This document shows, piece after piece, positions 53,402 to 64,000 of a stretch of DNA of 64,000 nucleotides. Numbering within the stretch: the first letter of the stretch is position 1; the number at the start of each line of letters is the position of its first letter. The notes below the pieces were generated by a model. That model searched no databases. It saw only the letters and a program-made list of their open reading frames with translations, and was not told the origin of the DNA. The DNA is from Nipponacmea schrenckii. Taxonomy: Eukaryota; Mollusca; Gastropoda; Lottiidae. The translations under genes were made by a program, and so were the position numbers. The stretch covers positions 28,951,769 to 29,015,768 of the forward strand of contig JAUJPP010000007.1 of the NCBI GenBank assembly GCA_030562195.1, written 5' to 3'.

Positions 53402-53978
53402 TTGGAAAGATTTTGTGTGTATTTAGGATCCTACTTAAGGAAATGAGAGAGCAAATCTGAAATCCAAGCTATTTTGCAAAAGCACCACCAAATGATTACC
53501 TCCCCTGAATTTTATACGAAGGCCGCTGCTATCAATGTAAAAAAAATAGAATTCAAAGGTGTCTGGTTACGGTATTTGATTTTTTCAAACACAGATCATG
53601 TTTTCAATTATCAATTTGTATACCCGATGGTAGATCTAGGCAATAAAAGCAAAAAATTTTGTAAAGAAAAATTGTGGTAACATTTCTATGATGTAAGCGA
53701 CCTCCTACATTCATTCTGAACTGCTTGGTAAAACTATATCAACAATTAACTCTAAAAAAAAAAACAATCAAAACAGTCCACCGTGTTTGTTTTTCAAATC
53801 TGTAATTGGACAGCTCTATATATAATCATCAACCAAAATATCAAGTAGTTTTTGAGACTGTTCGCAAAGTCTATGAATTAAAATATGAATAAGGCATGGC
53901 CTTGAATGAGAGCGCAGACTAGGGCTATTGATAATAATGACAATGAGTACGCAAAATAATGTCATTCATTGATAAATT

Positions 53979-54118
53979 TGACGTCATAAAAAGCGTGTGA
54001 CGTCACAAAACGCCCTGTCAATGTAATTTCGACGGCTAGGGAAGACAACTCTTATATGAGATAAACATACATCTATGGAGACAAATTCGACCTAGATGTA
54101 AACAAACATGGCAGCCAT
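53979..54118 (-). promoter_or_regulatory. Two perfect CRE sites and a YY1-like motif upstream of CCDC90B
   Basis: TGACGTCA occurs at 53,979-53,986 and again at 53,998-54,005, 19 bp apart. About 105 bp further upstream, near 54,108-54,118, the minus strand reads AAGATGGCTGCCAT, close to the YY1 site found near start sites of many nuclear genes for mitochondrial proteins. The cluster is about 0.6 kb upstream of the CCDC90B start codon. Confidence 0.45.
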
Positions 54119-54350
54119 CTTTTTTCTCACTTTGTTTTGACTACCAGTGGTGCAAAATTCTTCAGATGTATATGTTACCATAAGAGAGAGCTTCGCCCTT
54201 GAGAGAGGTCCGCTCTCATATTAATAGGTATGAATTAAATTAATAGGATAGGTAGGTCATCAGTTTAACCCATTGCAACAGTCTCGGAAACAAGAATTTT
54301 GTAGATCAGCTGATCAGAAATAGAAATGTCTTTCCAGAATTATCCAGGTT

Positions 54351-54517
54351 AAAAAATTAAAATGACTGAAGTTTATTGGGGACTCCACTATATATAGAAA
54401 TACAAATTTCTAGTTCGATTTTATTCGGAAAAAATTTTGAGTTTAAAAATTAAAATAATGACTTTATTGGAGACTCCACCATATATAGAAATAGAAAGTA
54501 AAACTTCTCTAGTTTGA
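54351..54517. repeat. Two-copy tandem duplication, period about 93 bp
   Basis: Both copies contain AAAAATTAAAAT, then GACTCCAC(T/C)ATATATAGAAATA and TCTAGTT. Copy one starts at 54,351 and copy two near 54,445. It is non-coding. Confidence 0.75.
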
Positions 54518-54940
54518 AGGAATTATTCAATAAGACTATTTATACATATATTCAAGACCCAAATTAACTCTAGAACACAAACAGTAGTAATTTTTATCAC
54601 AAAATGTATTTATTTACAGAAAGACAAAATACAGACATGAAAACAACACAAGGAAATAAATATATCAAACACATAATGGAAGATAAGTAAATCAATTCTA
54701 TCTCAAATGAAAACTGTTCATATTTAAGAATTTGTTCAAAATAAATTCAGCTGAATTTACCAAACTCAGGAATATCATTGAGTTACCAATGCCTTGAAAT
54801 GAATATATCCAGTTGGAGCAAATAATAACTAGAATAGATGTAGGATAAGCTATGAGATGATCATGATTTTAGATTTATGAATGAATACGAAAATAACATG
54901 TCTTTGTCTGGAAAGGAAATGGACACCTGAATCACACTTA

Positions 54941-56920
54941 TCACGTTGATTGCTTAGACCTAACATCTTTTTCATATTTCTCTAGCAGGTGTTTTTTGTA
55001 TAAAGTCTGATTTTGCCATAAACCTGCTGCATGAGTATTCAATGGACTGTCAATATTTGGCTCTAAAAAAAAAAAACAAAAAAAAACAACAATAATTGAT
55101 CAAAGTAATCACATTTTCCAAAGTTACAAAATTTAAAATATTCAAACAAGTAGCAATTCATAGGTTTGTTACAAGAAAATCTCATGTCTATTTTACCTTT
55201 TCAATAATAAATGCACGGGATTTATTATAAGTTCTGTAATGAAAATTGTGTTATCAATTTCTTTATTATCAATTTCAGTCAATGGGTATTAACTAAAGCG
55301 AGAAAGTCCATAAATCACCGGTACCAACCTCCCAGTAAGCTCTGTACAGACAGTAGAACTGTTCTAACATCATATAGAGCAGACCATTCTTCTTTCAATA
55401 TATCTAAACAAATATTGCCATGACCATCTATGTTAGGATGATAACATGGTGATTCAAATTTAACTACTGGAGCTTGATATGGATATCCACTTGGAAATTC
55501 AAAAATCATTTTATATTTTAGCCCTTCATACACCTGAAAATAGTACAGAAAAAATTCTTCATGACCAGATACATCATGTTCAAATTGATATCATTTGTTT
55601 TATTTCCTGTTGCCACATCTAAAGTTCCAGTACAGATATGTTTACATAACAATAAACGTACCAAATAATATCTAGTGAACTAACTGAATATTGTGGACAA
55701 ACTCATAGGCAGAATGACATCAGTTGTTTAAAGTATACCCAATACTGACTCCCTTGAGCATGAATCTAATAAAAGTGAAGAAACTGAAGTTCCATTCATT
55801 TAGTTGTTAATTAAAGTATAAACTGTGCTGTACAGCTAACTTACTGTTCCTTGTCCACCCTCAATAGTACCAATCCATCTGAACAAATTATCACCATCAG
55901 GAAAGGCTGATATACCAGGGTCTCCAGATCTCTACAAAATCAAATTTTTTAAATTATTCTCAAAAAACATCAAACATTGGTTTCTTTGAACAGAGCTACT
56001 TTAATTTTCATTATTACCATACCCTTTGACTATAATATGCCATAAAATATATAATCTGAAAATGTAGAGCTTTCCATACTCTGGAATGTGATAAGGTTTA
56101 CAAGGCCAAAATATACTAACCATTAATGACATAAGTTCTCGCTTTAACCTGGAATTATAACAAAATGTAAAATTAAACAATAGGTTACATCAGTGGTACT
56201 ACCAGTCAAATTGAGGTACCGGTAGGCCTTATGTTTACTCAGTCTGAACTACTAGCCTGCTACACTAATCTAAAACTACAACTAGGTACCTGTAAAGGCC
56301 TTTTTTTAACATTTTCTGTCGCTTAAGCCTACTAGTAAGATTATTAGTAAATAATAGAAAAAGAATATATTGTCATGCATCACTCATTTGTTTCGATTCC
56401 ACCCTACAAAACATCCAGTGGTTCCTTTACACAAATATATATTCACTTAGATGTAATATGAAGCTTGATTTAATAATGATAATTTCATTTTAGGTTTGAC
56501 AAAAGTAGAAAAGGCCCTATAATGTAATCATTTATCATAAATCAAGTCAGTTAATTTGGTTTAGGCCTAGTCTACTCTTATTACAGTTAGCGGTACCATA
56601 GGCTACTCCAGGATGTCAGAGGAATTCAATAAATTTAATTAAATATATTTTCTGAGGTGCTGTTGTTTGTTTCTTTTAAATATTGGACAGTAGATATTTC
56701 TTTATCCTCATATTAAACCATTTAAAAATTCTCATTCTGCGCTCATTGAAACAGAAAATCAGTAAGCTAGATATATCGACGCAGTAGGATACACAATCAC
56801 AATGCCTGATTTTTCTGACTATACATACCGTATACTTGGCTTTTCATTTGGTAATGTAGTCTCATTCTTTGAATCTTTTATAGGATTAACTGCTGCTGGG
56901 TCTTGGTTTTGTGAAGCCAT
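54941..56920 (-). CDS. UBE2C: Ubiquitin-conjugating enzyme E2 C (APC/C partner)
   Basis: Five exons, 56829-56920, 56121-56148, 55845-55931, 55329-55533 and 54941-55062, give 177 residues (human 179) with all phases in agreement. UBE2C charges ubiquitin and starts chains on substrates of the anaphase-promoting complex at mitotic exit. Visible signatures are the N-terminal extension ending in [10 protein letters not shown], the UBC fold with [10 protein letters not shown], the E2 motif [15 protein letters not shown] with the catalytic Cys, and [20 protein letters not shown] followed by [16 protein letters not shown]. One short 28-bp exon is supported by frame and splice sites. Directly upstream is a typical G2/M promoter. 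Same strand as its neighbours, but it is a separate transcription unit. Confidence 0.97.
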
Positions 56921-57003
56921 TGTTTTTGTAAAAGGGAAGATTATGCTCCAACAAATGTCTTGTAAAATGTAGGCTATCTGTTAGTAAGTGTAGTACAAAT
57001 TCA

Positions 57004-57070
57004 TTCAAAATCTTTTGTGTAAAAAACGAACAACCAATCAAAACAACCCAATCAAGTTCTTTCAACCAAT
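57004..57070 (-). promoter_or_regulatory. UBE2C cell-cycle promoter: three CCAAT boxes and a CHR
   Basis: CCAAT occurs at 57,034-57,038, 57,048-57,052 and 57,066-57,070; the outer two are 32 bp apart. Towards the gene, 25 bp below the nearest box, the minus strand reads TTTGAA (57,009-57,004), the CHR consensus. The start codon is 84 bp further on. NF-Y boxes about 31-33 bp apart with a downstream CHR are the known promoter plan of late cell-cycle genes controlled by DREAM and MMB, to which vertebrate UBE2C belongs. Confidence 0.7.
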
Positions 57071-57510
57071 CAAATTTTTCAATTACAAAACAGGAAGTAG
57101 TATAAGTAGCGAGCTATAACAATGTACACAACAATCTCGTTACATTAAAAAACATACATTAAGTACATTTCCTGCCAATGACGTGCATCATTGGTTCCTA
57201 CATAGCACTTAACGATTTTATTTAGAAATATGTACCAATAGTTATATCCTCCAAACATAAAACGATGACAGAACTATAATCTTGTGTTTTTTTTTCCTTT
57301 ATGGCTCTAAAAGACCACTCGAAAACGGAGGGTTCTTTAAATTAGATCAATCAGGGTTACAAATTTCAGTCTTCAGTGCACAGGATTAAGTGAAATAAAA
57401 TTAAAAATTAAACATCTTTATTATATAAATATGTAATTGATTTTATAAATGAAATTAAGATACACATGATTATCTTTCAATTTATTCTGTGCAAGAACTC
57501 AGCCATGTAA

Positions 57511-58182
57511 TTAGCCTGGAATGTTACACCATCTACCCTTATAACCTGTTTCACAACCAGATATACTACACACTCCATTCGATTTAACACAGGTTTTATG
57601 TTTACACCCTGGGCTACAATTCAGGATACAATTGGGCCCATACGTATGGTCTTTACAAGCTGAAATAAACGAGAAAGATAAACCAATTTGTCCCATATGT
57701 AAATAATAAAATTATGTGTTTAGATTTAACAGAAATTATTAAGACTGCTTTATAACCAATCCATCTAGGACATATACTTACGATCCAAACACTTTTCTCC
57801 TCGCCAACCGTCCAAACAACCAATTAGGCACATCCCAGTATCTTCATTGCAACGGGCATCTTTACACATTCCACAAAGCTTCTCACAGTTGGCGCCAAAC
57901 TGCCACGGTTCACATCGTCCTACATTAAAAAAAATTTCAAGAAGCTCATCTTATCGATAGTGCTTCGGACTAACTTTTTATGGAAATTCGCCATTCTCAA
58001 AATAATTACCTCCCTTTACTATATTTCCAAATGCCTTGATGCTTTTAAAGCTTTGAAAAACACATGCCTGTCTACTGGTTTACATACTTACTTAACGACC
58101 ATGTCCCGTCAATCTTAAAGAAAAGGTAAAGACCAAAGCTTAAAAATAAAAGAGTGGTAAGCTTATGAAGTAAGTACATCAT
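57511..58182 (-). CDS. Small secreted-looking protein with two 8-cysteine EGF-like modules
   Basis: Three exons, 58092-58182, 57782-57919 and 57511-57659, join in phase into 125 residues. The N-terminus (MMYLLHKLTTLLFLSFGLYL) is a signal peptide or signal anchor. Two modules follow, one per exon, with nearly identical cysteine spacing: C-x8-C-x3-C-x2/3-C-x4-C-x6-C-x3/4-C-x8-C. Conserved G-x-x-C and W-x-G/Y-x-G positions (FGANC, YGPNC, GWRGEKC, GYKGRWC) resemble the laminin-type EGF repeats of MEGF10/SREC scavenger receptors. Those receptors are long membrane proteins, whereas this one ends after two modules, so a soluble ligand or inhibitor is possible but unproven. A TCTAG acceptor at 58,213 lies 30 nt upstream of the ATG and the frame stays open to it, so an upstream exon cannot be excluded. 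I do not recognise a named orthologue. Confidence 0.75.
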
Positions 58183-58811
58183 TTTGTTTTTCCAAGTCGT
58201 AGTAGTCTCTGCCTAGATTAAAAAAAAAATGACTACATGCTAGCATTACACGTACGCTTATGGTCCATCAATTGCGGCAAATTATTAATCCGAGAGTCCA
58301 AAAACAATGCTTCCGAAAAACAACACGTCCAAGTGGTTCATTCCTTAAAGGGATAATAGATCTTAGTATGAACATAAAATTTTAGTTTTCAAGAAAGGTC
58401 AATATGAGTGTGTATTCATCAGGGAACTTACCCGGTGTCATAAAATAATCTTGAAAACTCGCAAAACTAAGTCATTTTTGAAAAACACTTAATCAATTTA
58501 AAACTGCGTTTTTCAGTAATCAAATGCTTTAAATGGATAATTACTTAGTTTTGTTTGGATATTGATTTTTTTCCTGTTATTCATGGTAGCAAGTATATTC
58601 ACTGATGAATAGAGCTCTTACTGACCAAATTTGAAATTTGCAAATTGCAAGTGTCTACATATTTATACTGTAATGTTGGCCTTGTAACAGAGAATAAGAT
58701 GATATACTTTTTGTAAAGATTGGATTGTAATATTTGGTGTTTTCTTAGTAAAATAGAAATTAATATTTCTATTTTGAAAGCTTGAGATCTAATCATTTCA
58801 ATATAACAACA

Positions 58812-60016
58812 ATGAGGTGTGAAGGTTTGCCAAATGAACCATGTCCATTGAAGAAAAGGGGACAAGATGTCACTATGTGTCAAGGTGATCTTATGTTATG
58901 TTCTCATTGTAACCAAATAAGATTTAGTGTCAATACAACTGAACATACCTCAGATAATCATCAGGAACAAGATGTCACTAATATCATGTCAATTACAGAT
59001 CATAGCTTATATTGTATTCTCAATGCAGAATAGTTCTCAGGAGAACATAAAAAATGTGTGTCTTGGACATTTTACTCTTGATCAAATAGTTATGAGCAAA
59101 AATCTTATCTGGGAGAAGTGTGATAATAACATGATAGGAGAAAAAGCTAGACGAAAGGACTCACAAGTAAGGTCTGAAAAGGAAGCACATATGATAGATA
59201 TTATTACTGCACTTGAAAAACTTGATAAAGCTAACAATATGCCCATTGTGAATATCAATGCGAAGGATTTAGGTCTAATACCACGCGCCTACCCGGAGGA
59301 AGTGAACAATATATCTGTGGCTGAACGACTTATTAGTGTTGAGGCTAAACTTTCCAGATTTCAAGAGATTTTGGACCATACTGTATGTGAAAATATTGCT
59401 ATAAAGGAGAGACTTCATAAGAAACAATTTTCTGATATTGCAAAGGAACCACCACGTGAAAGACCACCCATCATTAGAACTGAGGTTCCCTCTATTTCCT
59501 CTGACCATTGTCGTAGAACAACACTACACACTAAAAGAGACATTTCAATAGATAGACTAAGTGTAAAATCAACATGTACTAATTTCAGTAATGCTTCAGC
59601 TGTATCTAACTGTATCCCTATAGACACACCAGACGAAGGCTTTGAAAAACCAAATTATGTAAGGAAAAGGGAAAAGCGGCTGGAAACAAGGAGAAGGCAG
59701 ATAATCTACGGTAAATCTAGTACTAATTCAAGCAGATTTAAAGGTGCACAAGAACCGAGTAGGGAGTTATTCATTTTTTGTGTAGACCCCCGTACAACAG
59801 AATCTGAGATCTCGGAATATAGCTGAGAACAACATTACGGTAAGAGAATTATCCTGTGTATCAAACCCTAATGCCAAGTTTAAGTCTTTTAAATTGGTGG
59901 TCCCATCTACCCAGTTCACAAGACTATTTGATGAATCACTATGGCCGGAAGGAGTAGGGATTAGAAAGTATACCCGTCCCCGAGGAGACAATCAAAATAA
60001 TACGCAACAATCATGA
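58812..60016 (+). pseudogene. LINE ORF1 (zinc-finger / coiled-coil protein), broken
   Basis: The N-terminal part (from about 58,812) is cysteine-rich: CEGLPNEPC, then CQGDLMLCSHCNQIRF, a zinc-binding start seen in ORF1 proteins of several invertebrate LINEs. The frame is lost near 59,030 and continues in another frame (58,927-59,826) as a charged, helical part. A second break near 59,825 shifts the frame again to a C-terminal stretch with SLWPEGVGIRKYTRPRG that ends at about 60,018. ORF1 proteins bind LINE RNA. Two frameshifts make this copy unable to give a full-length product. Confidence 0.75.
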
Positions 60017-63000
60017 TGCAGAATCTGTCAATAGCTTCATTCAACTCAAATGGTCATGGCCCAGGTAGATTTGAATATATGCAGAAACTTCTTGTCTCTC
60101 ATGATATATTACTTGTCCAAGAACATTGGTTATATCAGGAACAGTTACCATTGTTTGAACAGAGACTAAAAGGTATAATGGTTCACGGTATATCAGGAAT
60201 GGAGAGCAACATTCTGAAATGTGGTCGTCCATTCGGTGGTTGCGCCATAGTGTGGAAGTCGAGTTTATTGTGTAACATTACTCCTATAGTTTCAAACTCT
60301 AAACGATTGTGTTCTGTGATCATACAGCAAGAACGTATAAAAGTATTGCTGTGTAACATATATATGCCCTGTGAAAATCATGACACTTCTGAGTTTGTCT
60401 ACGTCCTTAGTGAAATTAACAGCATTATTTCAGATAATGATACAGATTACATTATACTTGGCGGAGATTGGAATACAGACTTTTCTAGAACTTCATCACA
60501 TCACACTGAGCACCTCAATAATTTCTGTGGAACAAGTACCTTGAAATGTGTGACTAATACTAGTGTATCTCAAATTGATTTTACCTATGAGAGCAAAATA
60601 AGTGGTGGTAAGAGTGTGGTTGATCATTTCTTAGTTTCAGACAACTTGATTGAAAATATCATAAGCTACTTCTCATTGCACGATGGTGATAATTTGTCAG
60701 ATCATTGTGCCATAAGCATAACTGTAAACATTTCCACCAGTATTATGATTGAAAAAGCCCCCTCACTTACCCAAAACGTTTCTCTCAGATGGTCCGAAGC
60801 ATCATTGGAACAGATAAATAGATACCAGGAGAAGTTAGATAGATTGTTAAAAAGTTTAAGTGTACCCTATGATGCAATTGAGTGTCGAGATTTTAATTGT
60901 CATGCTCACTCGCAAGTCATTGATAACTATTTCAATAACTTAATTATGATGAGTGTTACAGCAGCACTTGAGAGCATACCATGTCGTAACTCAGGTCAGA
61001 AAAAAACTATTATCCCAGGTTGGAATGACTACGTTGAACCCCTAAGACAAACAGCAATTTTTTGGCACAATCTGTGGAAGGAAAATAACTTTCCTCATTC
61101 TGGTCCGATTGCAGAAATAAGACGTAAAACTAGGGCAGGATATCATTATGCTCTCAGGTCTGTGAAGTCCAATAAAGATATTATTAGTGCAAATAAATTA
61201 GGAGAGAACCTAATTAACAATAATTCTAGGAATTTTTGGGATGAAATAAATAAAATTAAAGGTTCTAGCAAACCCATATCCAACTGTATTGATGGCTGTG
61301 TTGGTAATCATTAGATTAGCAAGGTATTTCAAACAAAGTACAAAAAATTATTTAACTTTGTATCATATGATCAACATGACTTAGATTCTTTACTAAATAC
61401 CATTAATTCAAATATTAATGTATGTTGTTCACAGGATAAATGTCATGATAAACATATATTTTCAGTCACAGATATTACAACTGCTGTGAAGCATTTAAAG
61501 CAAGGTAAACAAGATGCTAATTTAGGACAATCCACAAATCATGTTATAAATGCCCCCCATTCTTATATTTGTCACCTCTCACTCGTAGTCACAGTAATGC
61601 TTAGACATGGTTTCAATCCATCACATTTTAGTCTGTCCACTATTGTCTCTATTCCAAAGAATAGGAAGAAGTCGCTTAACCATTCAGATAACTATAGAGG
61701 CATAGCCTTAAGTTCCGTGATCGGTAAACTTGTAGATCGGATGATTTTAAACAAGAATAAGGATTTATTTGGGACATCAGACCTTCAGTTTGGTTTTAAG
61801 AGTAATCATTCCACAACCCATTGCTCATATGTCATTAATGAAACCATTACTTATTATCAACAGAGAAAATCTAATGTTTATATATGTTTGTTAGATGCCA
61901 GTCGTGCGTTTGACAGAATACATTTCATTAAACTCTTTAGAATATTAGTAAGGCGTGGAATTTGTCCACTTTTAGCAAGGTTCTTATTACTCCATTATAC
62001 TACTCAAAAGCTTCGCATAAGATGGCAGAATCACACGTCTGATACTTTTAATGTCAGCAATGGCGTTAAGCAAGGTGGTGTTTTATCACCAATATTATTT
62101 ACAATATATTTAGATGTTTTATTATCTAGACTGAAAGAAAGCAAACTTGGATGTCATCTAGGTCATGTCTATGTTGGTGCCTTGGCATACGCAGATGATG
62201 TAACTCTCATAACTCCATCCAGGAGTGCTCCTGTCTCATTGCTGAATATTTGCTCCATTTTTTCGCAAGAATTTGATGTTAAATTTAACCCTGATAAAAG
62301 CAAATTATTAGTTCTGAATCACAATAACTCCACAAACTATGATTTTAAAGATGTATTTTTTAATGGTAAACGCATAGATATTGTAAATTCGGAGCCTCAT
62401 TTAGGCAACTCATTATTATGTGACAGTAATGATACAATCATACAAAAAGGTATAAATAATTTTGTTACAAAATTCAATCTTACCTATAGTTATTTTAAGC
62501 ACACGTTTGCTAAGACAAAGTATAAGTTATTTAAGAGCTACTGTATGTGTTTATATGGATCACAATTATGGGATTTGAGTCATAAATCAGTTGAGAAATT
62601 TTACTGTAGTTGGAGAAAATGTATTCGAAGACTATTAAATTTACCTAATAGAACTCATAATATATTATTACCTCTGTTATGTAATGATAAATCTGCAGAG
62701 GTTCAAATGATGATAAGATTTGTAAAAATTTTTAGCGATCCCTTTCTAGCTCAAATAAATGTATCAGAATGTGCAGTCTGTTAGCATTTCACGGTAGTCA
62801 ATCACCTACCTGTAACAATCTCAATTTGTTCTGTTTTAAGTATAAGATAGCCAGGAGTGACTTTATTTCTTGCCACTTAGTAGGTTACTCAAAATTATGG
62901 ATGAAAGTGTACATATTGAAGAATCTCTTTATCAGAAAGCATCCTTTATTAGTGATTTGTTGGCACTTAGAGATTCAATATATAGCCACATAGATAGGTG

Positions 63001-63040
63001 TCATATAAACTGTATGATATATTCTCTGTCCTGTGACTGA
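60013..63040 (+). pseudogene. LINE ORF2: APE endonuclease and reverse transcriptase, broken
   Basis: The start (ATGATG, 60,013) overlaps the end of ORF1. The endonuclease shows SFNSNG, QEHW, GGDWN and LSDHCA (SDH at 60,695-60,706), all expected APE-type active-site motifs. An in-frame TAG at 61,312-61,314 interrupts the frame between endonuclease and RT. The RT carries ASRAFDRI, GVKQGGVLSPILF and YADD (62,187-62,201). After a stop at 62,784 a C-terminal part continues in other frames (KYKIARSDF, then IEESLYQKASFISDLLALRD) to 63,040. The 3' end has an ATT-rich tail at 63,166-63,183. Members copy their RNA into DNA at the target site. It appears to belong to the jockey/CR1/I group of APE-type LINEs; the exact clade is uncertain. 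One stop and two breaks make it inactive. Confidence 0.85.
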
Positions 63041-63360
63041 ATTTGTATAACCATGTGTATCTATATGTAAATAGTACTTCATGTACATATATTTTCTTTT
63101 TATAATTATACTGCATTTAATTGTAATCAATTAATCAATTGTACACATTTTGTAGTACGAATAGATATATATTATTATTATTATGTTCATTCTATGACCT
63201 ATTATCACTTTAAACATCTTTTTGGACATGTAGAGAAACAGACAAAATATTTGAAAATCTATAATATTATAAAGTCAAAGACATGAATTCCGGAATAAGA
63301 ATACCGGTAGTGAGATATGGAAATCACTAAAACAGACATTCAGAGTGCAAACCATTTGAG

Positions 63361-64000
63361 TTACAACTTTATTTTAAAGAAGTCAGATTTGAGAGCGTTT
63401 TTAGAAGTAATTCTTAGTTTTTGATTTATTTCCATACATTGTCTTATGAGGTGAACCATGTCATCAAATACGTCGATGTCAACACCACTAAAATCTAGAT
63501 GTTGTTCATATTGTAACATTGACATAGCCATTGGATTGTTATTATCATATGGATATCGTTGGCATAGCAATACATATAAAATAATTCCAGCACTCCACAT
63601 ATCACAAGCTCTAGGGTCACATGACTCTTGTATGAAATATTCAGGCGGTAGAATAGATGGGGTAGTTATGCCACTTGTTCCTATTTTGCCACCAGATGGT
63701 ATTCTCACAGCACTACCAAAATCACAGAGTTTCATTTGACCACTTTTATCCACTAGTACATTTTCAATCTTTAAATCCATGTGAGCTATTGAATATTTAT
63801 AATGAAGAGCGTCCAAAGCTTCAAACATTTGACAGGCAATAGATCTAGAGTTTATGGGAATAGAGTCACATTCTCTTACAATACTAAATAAATCCTGTCC
63901 TTCTACATATTCTGTAATAATAATCATATGATCTTCTATATGGAAACATTCTATACATTTTAATATATTTTCGTGTTGAATCGATGTCAAAATATCTAAT
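63361..64000 (-). CDS. Serine/threonine protein kinase, C-terminal part (5' end outside window)
   Basis: An open frame of about 213 codons runs from the window edge to TAA 63,361-63,363 without an intron. It starts inside the N-lobe (LDILTSIQHENILKC) and includes hinge ITEYVEGQDLF, catalytic loop HMDLKIENV, DFG in CDFGSAVRIP, PPEY in place of APE, DMWSAGIILYVLLCQRYPY and a C-lobe arginine near LRIT. The catalytic Asp, Lys and Asn are present, but the HRD arginine is Met. HxDLK-ENV loops with a non-Arg middle residue, and an uninterrupted gene, are seen in TSSK-type testis kinases, which is the best guess; other CAMK-like kinases remain possible. The glycine loop and the VAIK lysine lie outside the window. 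Confidence 0.85.
   Translation of the reverse strand, partial: LDILTSIQHENILKCIECFHIEDHMIIITEYVEGQDLFSIVRECDSIPINSRSIACQMFEALDALHYKYSIAHMDLKIENVLVDKSGQMKLCDFGSAVRIPSGGKIGTSGITTPSILPPEYFIQESCDPRACDMWSAGIILYVLLCQRYPYDNNNPMAMSMLQYEQHLDFSGVDIDVFDDMVHLIRQCMEINQKLRITSKNALKSDFFKIKL

Larger units (their letters stand above)
53402..54940. other. Intergenic region upstream of CCDC90B and downstream of UBE2C
   Basis: No gene is visible here. The part near 53,980-54,120 contains promoter-like motifs (listed separately), and 54,351-54,517 is a tandem duplication. The right part is probably the 3'UTR of UBE2C. Confidence 0.6.
58349..63209. mobile_element. TTAA-flanked MITE (copy 2) split by a LINE insertion
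   Basis: The left end AGGGATAATAGATCTTAG (after TTAA 58,345-58,348) and the right end, inverse of AGTGATAATAGGTCATAGAA (before TTAA 63,210-63,213), are the same inverted ends as in the 466-bp MITE at 30,074-30,539. The left arm from 58,349 also shares more internal sequence with that copy read backwards (CATCAG-x-GAACTTACC). About 430 bp of MITE arm precede the LINE and only about 29 bp follow it, so the arms add up to one MITE length. The LINE therefore inserted near one end of a MITE. Confidence 0.75.

Noticed and set aside
53474..53680. Plus-strand 68-codon frame upstream of CCDC90B
   Set aside because: No family similarity, lies in the presumed 5' region of CCDC90B and has AT-rich random composition.
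58092..63990. The EGF-like gene and the kinase as one gene on the minus strand
   Set aside because: The kinase frame ends with a stop at 63,361 and the space between is filled by the MITE and LINE.
1..64000. tRNA, rRNA or CRISPR loci
   Set aside because: No cloverleaf, ribosomal sequence or spaced repeat array was seen.

Overview
The window looks like nuclear DNA of a metazoan invertebrate: AT-rich, with many short introns bounded by GT-AG, 40-kb scale genes, and transposable elements packed into introns. The mixture of animal families (a ciliary HYDIN gene, PRELID3/slowmo, CCDC90/MCUR1, UBE2C, MEGF-like cysteine modules) together with the dispersed-repeat style suggests a lophotrochozoan, most likely a mollusc. 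That placement is an inference, not something the bases prove.

Layout. Positions 1-41,041 are the minus-strand gene for HYDIN, a giant central-pair protein of motile cilia. I could place 82 coding exons whose reading phases all agree from the start codon to the left window edge, giving 4,920 codons; only the last C-terminal stretch lies outside. Its introns hold a truncated LINE (1.5-3.1 kb), an intronic copy of part of a HYDIN exon (12.4 kb), a hAT-like MITE (29 kb), a TTAA-flanked MITE (30 kb) and a Penelope endonuclease remnant (39.7 kb). Upstream of HYDIN are an RFX X-box-like site and a forkhead site, the usual switch for ciliary genes. Divergent from it, PRELID3/slowmo (42,389-47,884, plus) has six exons; its introns contain a decayed MULE transposon, a hammerhead-ribozyme-like Penelope remnant, a three-copy tandem repeat and a 1-kb TTAA-flanked element.

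From 50.9 kb on, genes are again on the minus strand: CCDC90B/MCUR1-like (50,866-53,401), UBE2C (54,941-56,920) with a classical cell-cycle promoter (three CCAAT boxes and a CHR), and a 125-residue secreted-looking protein with two 8-cysteine EGF-like modules (57,511-58,182). Next comes a nested pair of mobile elements: a nearly complete but broken LINE with APE endonuclease and reverse transcriptase (58.8-63.18 kb), sitting inside a MITE of the same family as the one at 30 kb (ends 58,349 and 63,209). The window closes with the C-terminal part of a protein kinase (63,361 to edge).

The genes are not an operon and act in different places (cilia, mitochondria, cell cycle, outside the cell). The most unusual observations are the nested TTAA element, the in-frame HYDIN exon copy, the hammerhead-like motif and the UBE2C and HYDIN promoter architectures. 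I did not find a clearly new multi-gene system.
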